Shown here one piece after another: positions 55,558 to 64,000 of a DNA stretch of 64,000 bases. The stretch lies in NCBI GenBank assembly GCA_036924285.1, contig JAYKYS010000014.1:6386001-6450000 (forward strand), in the 5' to 3' direction. The first letter of the stretch is position 1, and every line of letters begins with the position of its first letter. The notes below the pieces were generated by a model. That model saw nothing but the letters and a program-made list of their open reading frames with translations. It was not told the DNA's origin and did no database searches. The stretch comes from Asterella californica. Lineage: Eukaryota; Streptophyta; Marchantiopsida; Marchantiales; Aytoniaceae. The translations under genes were made by a program, and so were the position numbers.

Positions 55558-58140
55558 CATAATTGTTAAACTTTCTCTGAAACTATCTCAAAATAGATAT
55601 ATCTTCTCTCAACTACTCAGAACGATAATATCTTTCTCTAACTATTCATTCAATTGATTGTTTTGTCAATTTGTTCTAAATCAACTTTTCTTACCTAGTT
55701 GTAGATTGTATTGTTGGTTTTCTTTAGAGAACTATTGTTATATGTTCAGACTACATCAAATTGCAAATATTACGTTAGCTTTGAGAAGAGCTGAGAATTT
55801 TGATTTAACTTAATTTGGACAATGATCTACAGTTGTTTGTACTGTTCTAGAGACAAGTATCAAGTCTTCATATATAGCATGTTGTTATAGAAACAAATAA
55901 TGAATTAGCTATGAGAAGAAGTTATAATTTCAATCTAAATCTAATAGAGACGTTAATGTATAGGTTGGTTAGTTCTAATTTAGAGTTTATGTAAGTTTGA
56001 ACGAGAAGTGAAATAATATAGTAAGAAATCATAACTTATGCGGAGTTCCATTATTTATATGAAGTTACGAACTTACAGTTGAAGTTTAGAAGCTAATTTA
56101 ATTTAGATTGATGAGCAAAAATGATAAAAGTTGGAACTATAATTTAAATGAGAGGAAAATTGAGCATTATAAATTTATTAAGATCAAAATTTAATAAAAA
56201 GTTATCTCAATATCGTTGATGCCATCACGATACTACATGATTTTATAGATCGATACAAGTTGTATTATGATGATGTCGTACCGTAGAGGGCAAAAAAGAT
56301 GAACGATAATATGCATAATATCTGGCTATGGAAAGTATGTGCAATCGAGAAAAAGAGCAACAAGAATGTCAAATATCTAATCTAATCCTTGAGTAAATTT
56401 ATCTTTATACACATAAATTTACAACTAGACTTCAGAAATCTGGAAATTTTCCACACAATTCTCCTGACCTCCCTACATAGCCCTCGGAAATATCTTTTCA
56501 ACAATACCAAAACTGTCTGAAATGGAACTCCTTACTAACTGTTATGCCTCTTCAAAGATTTCCATCTCCTTTTTTCTTTACCTTCCCTTATTGTTCAACT
56601 TTGGGAGCATCCCAAAATTCCTTGTTAAAAAGTTGTCCAATTTTCTGAATTTGAGTTTTCCAACTCCTTCATCTCATACAGCTGATTCAGATGATATCCA
56701 ATACACCTCAAATTGTTCATGCATTAGGAAGTTATGTCGCCTCAAAGCTTGAACCTCCCATTTTTCTCTTCATTCCAAAGTTCACTTGAAAAGTAGCTTG
56801 ACTACACTCCAATTTGATCCTCCCAAGTTGTTCCTCTCGTCAAGCCAGCGATACTAACTTTATCTGAAATGGACTACCGAGCAATGACTTATGCTCTCTA
56901 AAAGATTTCTCTTCGTTTCTGTTCTTCAATCTCCATGTTGAACTTTGAGACGTGTACCGAAATTCAATGATATTGTGCTCAACAACTTTCCAAACCTGAC
57001 CTCCTCAAGATGTTCTCCTCGCCGAGCCGGTTCGAACGGTACCCAACACATCGCAAATGAACTCTCGAGTAGATAATTATGCTCTTTCCAAGTGCATATC
57101 CTCTTGTCTTGTTCTGATCAACTATGAGAAGCATCTCAAAGTTCAACTGTTTTATTCTTGGTAATATCATAAACTGAGCTCTCCAACTCGTTCTCTCATT
57201 GAGTCGGTTCTGGTGATACCAAAATTAGCTCAAACGGACTCTCGAGTAAGGAGTTATGTCTCCTCAAAGTTTCCATTGCTTCTTCTTAAACATTGAACTT
57301 CGGGACGCCTCCCGAATATCAACCTTGCTGAACATCATGAACTTCAAGATGCATCATGAAGTTCAACTTCCTTAACATCATCTCACAAATTCACTTCAAG
57401 TTTGCCTCTTTTGTGACATATAAGTGGCTTGCTAACTTCGAGATGCGTCCGAAGTTAAATATAGTTTAGTTTTGTGACTTTTAGCTATTTTTCAAGAAAA
57501 ATGGATGATGAACTTCTGGACGTGTCTTGAAGTTCACTAATGATTCTCTTGACTTTCTTGACTCATTTTTATCCAACCCGATCTAGACCGAAAATCACAT
57601 AGTAAATTCGATAGCATATCAAAGTTTAGACTTCAAAATTTCTTAAAATGATCTGGCGGCACGTCTTTTATACTTTTGACAAGCAACCCACCTAGATCCA
57701 CATGTCACACTCACCATTATACCCTTAAAAAATGAAACTAGCCGTCACTCTCTTGTCTTGGCTCCGTTCGTCAACAACATGCGTACATACATACGACCAC
57801 ATGACACCATGCAAGACGTCATGTGTCACACATGTGCACTAGCATATCAACAACTCGAATCACTTTCACAACCGTCTAGTCAGCATTCATCACGTCCAAC
57901 TTATCCACAAAGGTCCACATCAGCATCATATCGTTACATGTCACCATCAAGTTAGCATGCACAAACATGTACACATCAAATTTTTTTAACACGTGTCACT
58001 TTTCACAGCACACTTCTTAGGTTTACAAAAATATCAATTTTGATACTCTCGACAAGACCTATTTAATGTTGTTATCAGAATCATGTTTGCAGTAAGTTGA
58101 GAAAATAGTTTCTCCAAGATCTTGGTCTTATACCATAGCC
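55558..58140. other. AT-rich spacer with a degenerate tandem repeat
   Basis: No gene recognised. From about 56620 to 57330 a unit of about 200-250 bp recurs roughly three times, marked by ggactctcgagtaaggagtt-like and gttcaacttt/gaacttcggg-like strings. Its partner in the palindrome, if any, would lie left of base 1. Confidence 0.5.
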
Positions 58141-59804
58141 GGTCCACGACACAACAACAGAGCTTCATATTTACACATTGACTCACGTTTACGAGAGACT
58201 AACCTCTTGATGCCTTCGAATCAAAATAGATATTAAGTTCCAGTCGTTGAGATCTCTCCTTTCAGTTATGTGTAATAGGCAGAGGCGTTGCACAACATGC
58301 TGCTATCAAGAGAATATCGTCCACACTCCTAGGCACAAGGTGCAACATAATCCTCCAAAGGGGTCAACCTACTACGATAACCTTTGTGATGCAGCTCTAA
58401 AGCCTCATCTTATAGAGATGTTACGAGGGAGATTTGAACTCTAGACCTTTGGCTTCCAAAGGGATGCCTTAGCCATTGAGCTAGAATCGCATTGCATTTG
58501 AATTTTTGTTTCTATAGTTCTTATGACTCTCTCATATACTTGTTCTTTGCTCTAGTATTGTCATATTTCATCAGTTATGTCAATTAAAAGAATATCTGAT
58601 TCACTTGACAAAGTCTTATAGATTGGATAAGACAATTTTATTTTTGAAAATTATTTTTACATTTTCTATCATGACATCATATCTATCATTGTATATCTGA
58701 ATATTTTATTCTTCACGTATAATTAATTTTGTTCTTCCGATGTCCACTAAATATACAAAGACTCTCTAGGCTACTCGGGTTGCCGGTATCAAAAATGGTC
58801 CTGATGGTGATCGCCAATTCTGACTGTGATCGATCCGCGGCTCACCTAACTGTTTTAGAACAAGGTCAACTAGCGACTAGTTAGTCATGGCTATCTTTGA
58901 CACAAGTTTTCGGAAGGGTTCCAACAAGGAGAGAAATGGTTCCGGTTGTCCTATGCATGGTCCGACAAATGATCTCAGTGCGAGAGACAATGCGAGAAAC
59001 AACCGTCAACATAGATATGTATATATTACATGTATATATACTAACATGACATATATATGTATACATCGACTCTAAATTGAATATGAAATAAAAATCTATA
59101 CATATAAAAATGATATTATATTTGAATTATATATATATTTATATATTTAAACTCCTCATATAATTTATTTATCAAACTATGAATTATATTATAACAATAT
59201 ACTGATATATTTATCTATACTGGCATATCAGATAAATATGCATGTATACACATACTCATAAATGTAATAAATATATACATGTAAATATGTATAAATAAGT
59301 GCTATTATATTTGTTTTAATATATGATGATGGTATTAAGTATCTGGCTGAACATTAACCCAACAGAGTGCTGCATGCAAGAATATCAAATCGGAAGAGCT
59401 CATCAAGATATTTTTCATTGACCCGTAACATATCACGTAAACTCCTTCTCTACAACTACCCATGCAACAAAGTCCTAAAATTGAAAAAATGCTTATCTCA
59501 GCAAATGCATAGCATTGACAATCTCATTGAAGGCGTAAGAACTTGTTCATTACAATATAATACAAATGTTTCAACAAAACATTTACAAATTATCTGAAAC
59601 AAAAAATATCCAATAGTCAGATGTACAAGGCAGTGGGAGAGGATATTATCCAGTCGCAAAGAGGATATGCACACTTAGTGTATCATCCCAATGATAAGCA
59701 ATCACTATGGTTCTCAACAAGTTGAGATTTAAAAACAAGTAAAGACATGTACAACTTTAAATAGTCATTATATACAACTCTAGAGGTGAGACTTGACCAT
59801 CGAG
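58141..59804 (+). repeat. Segment D, right copy
   Basis: Direct repeat of 31823-33470 with a few indels, including a small insertion near 58326 (cctaggcacaagg). It is followed after three bases (ggc) by the start of the right gypsy copy. Confidence 0.9.
58425..58496 (-). pseudogene. tRNA-like sequence in segment D (right copy)
   Basis: Same A-box/B-box arrangement and palindromic centre as at 32095-32163. No functional fold can be drawn. Confidence 0.4.
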
Positions 59805-61039
59805 GGCATTCACTGAGAATCAACAATCATTTTTAAAGAGTCAACTGAAGATTTAACCCAATTAACAACTCTCAATCCTCGAGAGTTGAATTTTTTAAGA
59901 GCATTATAAAATACTAACAAAAAATTATTCATCAAAATTAGATCATCAAGCTTAATTCACTTTTATTTGTTTGGTTCTAGAATTTCGACTCAATGAACTC
60001 TCGATCATCAAAACAAAACAAAAACAAAAAACAAAAAGCTCTTGATTATCAAGAGCGATCTCCATATTCAAATTGAGGTCAAAATATTATTTCAACCATA
60101 GCAAGTTCATGACTTAGAAAATATAGTGTAATTTCCAAAAAATCCAAAATCCAAATACTTACAACGATTCATAAACATCACCTTAAGTTGTACACGGCTC
60201 TAGATAAAAGCTATCTTTAGATGTATTACGACCTTTTTCCTCCTAGATTGGACGTTAGAGAATCTTTTGTTTAGCTTTGAGATGCATTATTATAACTAAA
60301 TTGAAGTAAGGTAGAGTTGTATTATCTAAAAAGCTTGGATTTTCTCTGTTTAGTGGACAAAGTTGGTGACATTGAAATAAGTATTGTAAATGCATGAGAG
60401 ATCAAAATAAAATATAATCAACTATTTTGATGTTTGATTTTCTTCTTGTTTCTTTCAAAATCGTGATAAGGTTATGCAATTGTATAGCAAACATATGCTA
60501 TTTGGCATGATTTCTATTCACAAATGAAATGAAATGAAATAATATCAGCTATATAGATTACTCTAAAATATTTTAGAAACTAATTGAAGAAATAATGATC
60601 ATTTAAGCACATGCGTCACAACTGGCACACGAGCTATCATGTCAAAGATCAACTCCTAAGGTCACATCTCTGTAGTGATAGCCTCATGTTTATAGTGGAG
60701 CTCCAACTGAGACCGCTAGAGAAACTCATTCTTCATGCTTTGCTTTCTAAGAGAAATAGAGATTTCATATGAGAACATAGTACAGTGCAAGCATTGACTA
60801 TCTCTTTGTTTGTCTTGTCTCCACTATACTACTTGGTGGTCTATGGTTGAGACGGATGTGGTGATTCATTGACTGCACTTAGCACTCTATGGACCAGACT
60901 GTCGAAATATGAGGAGACGAGATTGCTAGATATTACTTTAAAGCATCAGAGGGGAGATTAGATCAGCATGTGAGGTTTGAAGATGAGGTGGAAGCATCAC
61001 AGAAGAGTCATTACTCTCGCAACTATTAGACAGAGTAAC

Positions 61040-61420
61040 CACATAGACCTTGATGAAGCTAGGAGATCTAGAGGAACATGTGATGGCATTGATTGATCAC
61101 GGTTCAAAGATGAATCTAATGTCTAAGGAGCTGTACAAGCATAGAAAGTGACCCATAGACATTGACCATGGATGGCTTCTCCGTGCTGTCAACAACTAGA
61201 GGAGAGAACTCTATGGTGTTTGTTCCAACATCAAGGTAACTTTGGGTGACATCAGTGATCTTCATAATTTGTTTGTACAAGATATATCAACGTATCTTGT
61301 CATTCTATGGCATTATTACATTATTGCTGTTAGAATGGAGACACGAGTTACGAATGATAGTTCAGCGTATGCTATGATATGTAGTAGAGATGGCAAAAGA
61401 GCAATTCAATTTTAGACTGT
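61040..61420 (+). pseudogene. Gypsy protease-like fragment
   Basis: Reads MALIDHGSKMNLMSKELYKH, then a VKVTLGDI-like stretch and AVRMETRVTNDSSAYAMI. The ALIDHGS block corresponds to the active-site DxG(S/T) region of retropepsins, with an extra residue (D-H-G). Interrupted by stops. Confidence 0.65.
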
Positions 61421-62159
61421 TGCTGCAGAATATGAGAGGAATCGTGATAGCTTGAGAGATCGTCCACTACCTAATATTACTTAAGAGTTTAGAGAGTCTA
61501 GGGGTTTTGACATAGTGTCATTAAAGAGCGAGACTTCAATGATACAACAAATACAAGATTCTCGTCTGATCTCATCGAACAAAAAGCTTTATCCACTTGC
61601 TTCTTAAGCTTGGCTTCATGTGGATCAGTATGTTATAAGAAGGTTGAGAATCTAAAGAGGTTTGAGACACAATATGTGAGATATGTAGAGTAGTCTTTGT
61701 GAGATAGTGGAGAGTTAGCAAGAGATGAATACATATCTGGAGTGTTTGAAAGAACAATATTTGATAGATACTATAAGGGAGTTGAAATCTATATTAGGAA
61801 GCTCAATAGATGATGTAGATAGGGTGGTGAGAGTGAGCTCTAAGGAGCTTTATGATGTAATTGATAAGTTTATAAACCAAAAAGAGGTGTATGTGGAGAC
61901 CAAGTACAAGTTAGTGACAAAGAAAGTCAAACCAGCGGTTTTATCTTTACCACTCGACTACAATCAGAAGATGGAGCAAGCTGCACAACAACCAACACTC
62001 AAAGAGCCAAGAAGAATTGGACACCAGTTCACAAAAGCAACCCTGAAAGAATTGAAGATTGTAGGTGATAGATTTCTTACTTAGCAAGAGAAGAAGAGCT
62101 TCAGGGAGATGCTATCTATGCATAGTAAGGCGTTTGCATTTGAGTCACATGAAATATGA

Positions 62160-63050
62160 TGTGTAGATCCAAGTGTAGTTGCACATATGATAATCTTTAT
62201 TGTACCACATGTGCTTTGGAGTCTATGTCATATCCTTGTACTTAGAGCTGATCTACCAAAATTGATAGACTTGCTCAATGAGAGGATTAAGATGGGTATC
62301 TTGGAACCATCTATAGCTCCTTATTCTAGTAGATACTTTACTGTTCCAAAGAAGAAGGAGCCTTGAGATTCATTCAAGATACGCAGCAAGTTAACAAGGT
62401 GACTATAAGAAATATGGGTATACGACCTATTCTATACAAGTTTGCATAGATTTTTTCTGGTCATGTATTTATTCAATAAGAGATTTGTATTCAAGGTATG
62501 ATCAATTTCAATTATCCTTCTAGAATAGAGACTTGACTACAATGAGTACACCTTTTAGGCTACTAAGGATATGCAGCTTGTCACAAGATACTTCTAGTTT
62601 CGTAGCACATATGATGAATGGTATGAACAAAGTCTTGAGAGATTTCATTCCTAATAAAACTATGTCATTCCTTGATGATGTGTCGATCAAGGATGTGCTG
62701 AGGAAGAGAAGAATGAGATAGCTGATCAGCGGGGGTGTCGTAAGTTTGTTACAGACCACATAGCTGACTGTGATAAGATATTAAATCGGTTGGAGGAGGT
62801 TCATTTGACTTTATCAAGAACAAAGTCTATATTTGGATAACAAGAGGTGTTAATTGTGGGACACCTATGTGGATCTTATGGTCGGAAGCCTTGTCCAAAT
62901 GAGGTTGATGTCATTCAAAGGATGAAGGAGACATGTGGATCAGTTACTGAGATGAGAAGATTCTTATATGCATGTGTGTTTTATCATATATGGATTTCAC
63001 ACTTTGCACATGTAGTAGATCCATTGGACAAGTTGTTAAGGAAGGGATAA
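62160..63050 (+). pseudogene. Gypsy reverse transcriptase fragment
   Basis: LPKLIDLLNERIKMGILEPS, YSSRYFTVPKKKEP, then a decayed palm, AHMMNGMNKVLRDFIPNKT and SFLDDV (catalytic box, about 62667-62680), HLCGSYGRKPCPNEVDVIQR and FLYACVFYHIWISHFAHVVD. Several stops. Confidence 0.85.
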
Positions 63051-63099
63051 AGATTTCAGTGGCAAGAGGAGCAAAGCAAGTCCATGAAGAAGTTGAAGG

Positions 63100-63590
63100 A
63101 TCTTTTGTCTTCACCACCAACACTACGGAAGATAACGTATGAGTTGGATTGATCTGTTATCTTTACTATTGATATTAGTCCTATTGACATTGGATGCGTT
63201 GTAGGATAGGATAATGAGGATAGAAATAGATGCATTTTGGTGCTAGGTATTAAGTTCATGACAGAGAGACTACTCTCAAATCAAAGGAGAGATGTGAGTA
63301 GTAGTTATTGCAATGAAGAGTGACAAGGAACACTTAATATGAGCAGATGTGGTTGTAGAGACAAATTTTTTATCTCTCTTGGGAATGATCACTAGCTGTA
63401 CAACTCCAGATATTGCTATGTTGAGGTGGATAGCATATATCAAGTCCTTGAATCCAGAGTTTAGACATATTTTGGGAAAAAATAATCTTATGGCGCATAT
63501 ATTGTCAAAGGCTAGGTATTACAATGAGAAAGAAATGATGGATGACCAAGAAGACGTGGAACAGAGTTCTATTCTAGTACTTTTTGACTG
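63100..63590 (+). pseudogene. Gypsy RNase H fragment
   Basis: Ends with the 80-codon frame at 63349-63591: VVETNFLSLLGMITSCTTPD, WIAYIKSLNPEFRHILGKNN and an acidic tail. Matches 28360-28602 residue for residue. Confidence 0.8.
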
Positions 63591-63789
63591 AGAGTGGTTG
63601 AATCTTGGATGCTATTTGAGTTTTTTGGAAAGACAAGAAGACTGGTCTGGTGCAAATTTCAAGAGGATTCATAGAATAACTTATGGTTACTTTTTACATG
63701 AAGGACATTTATGGAAGTGCCCTAAGCTATAAGGAGGCATACCACAACGTGTGATATGTGATCTATAATTGTAGCAAAAGTTAATCAAG

Positions 63790-64000
63790 GAGCTCCATGA
63801 GAGTCTATGAGCTCGTCATAGAGGAGTTTGGGTTACATTTGTCAAAATGAAAGAGAAGTATTGGTGGAAGGGTATGTATAAAGATGTAGTACCGTTTGTT
63901 TCATCTTGTATATCTTGCCAGATGTATTTCAATATACGTCATCGTGATGAGTTGCATCATATCTATCCTTTAGCCATTCATTACAAATGGGTAGTTCATC
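63790..64000 (+). pseudogene. Gypsy integrase zinc-binding domain, cut by window end
   Basis: ELHESL-stop-ARHRGVWVTF, then MKEKYWWKGMYKDVVPFVSS and CISCQMYFNIRHRDEL form the HH...CC zinc domain of gypsy integrases. Missing from the left copy. Confidence 0.8.

Larger units (their letters stand above)
59808..64000 (+). mobile_element. Ty3/gypsy element, right copy, running off the window
   Basis: Starts attcactgagaatcaac, the inverse of the left copy's end at 31821. Domains on the plus strand: protease (about 61040-61420), linker (61725-62084), reverse transcriptase (about 62160-63050), RNase H (about 63100-63590), integrase zinc-binding domain (63790-64000). It retains the catalytic and integrase parts deleted from the left copy but has many stops, so it is also dead. 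Confidence 0.9.

Overview
The window looks like nuclear DNA of a land plant. Three sequence relics point that way: a vacuolar-sorting-receptor (VSR/BP-80) pseudogene with EGF-like, transmembrane and cytosolic-tail segments; two exons of a plant RSH1-type RelA/SpoT homologue; and two degenerate trnR genes of plastid type. The rest is almost entirely transposable elements and AT-rich spacer. I cannot name the species and see no clearly intact host gene.

Layout. A 12.1 kb segment (1-12093) recurs as an inverted copy at 33471-55557, so the window is dominated by a diverged palindrome with a 21 kb spacer. The right arm is longer because it carries an 8.9 kb Mutator-like element (MULE; 40128-49037, 8-bp target duplication) and a 1.38 kb terminal-inverted-repeat element (53101-54477). 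Both are absent from the left arm, which keeps the uninterrupted sites. The spacer holds, in order: degenerate tandem repeats, the RSH1 relic, trnR relics around a minisatellite, a broken Ty1/copia element with a second element nested in it, a short retroposon with a 17-bp duplication, a truncated copy of the TIR element, a damaged Ty3/gypsy element (27950-31821, minus strand) and a 1.65 kb segment called D here (31823-33470). After the right arm come 2.6 kb of AT-rich spacer, a second D in the same orientation (58141-59804) and a second gypsy copy in the opposite orientation (59808-64000), so the D/gypsy pair is flipped relative to itself.

The most interesting unit is the large MULE. It has about 165-bp terminal inverted repeats, two sets of subterminal tandem repeats, a decayed MULE-SWIM transposase, and three further coding regions: an acidic protein of unknown family, an FCP1/HAD-like protein with a DLNGLL motif, and, on the opposite strand, a zinc-ribbon OB-fold protein resembling the RPA70 C-terminal domain with a C-terminal membrane span. 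Arrays of TCGCACTGA/TCAGTGCGA motifs sit in the gaps between these genes.

Order of events, inferred from shared and private lesions: the VSR relic already had an in-frame stop before the inverted duplication; the MULE and the 1.38 kb element entered the right arm later, or were lost precisely from the left; small hairpin-forming insertions and slippage changes followed. All divergence statements are by eye; no alignment or database search was run.
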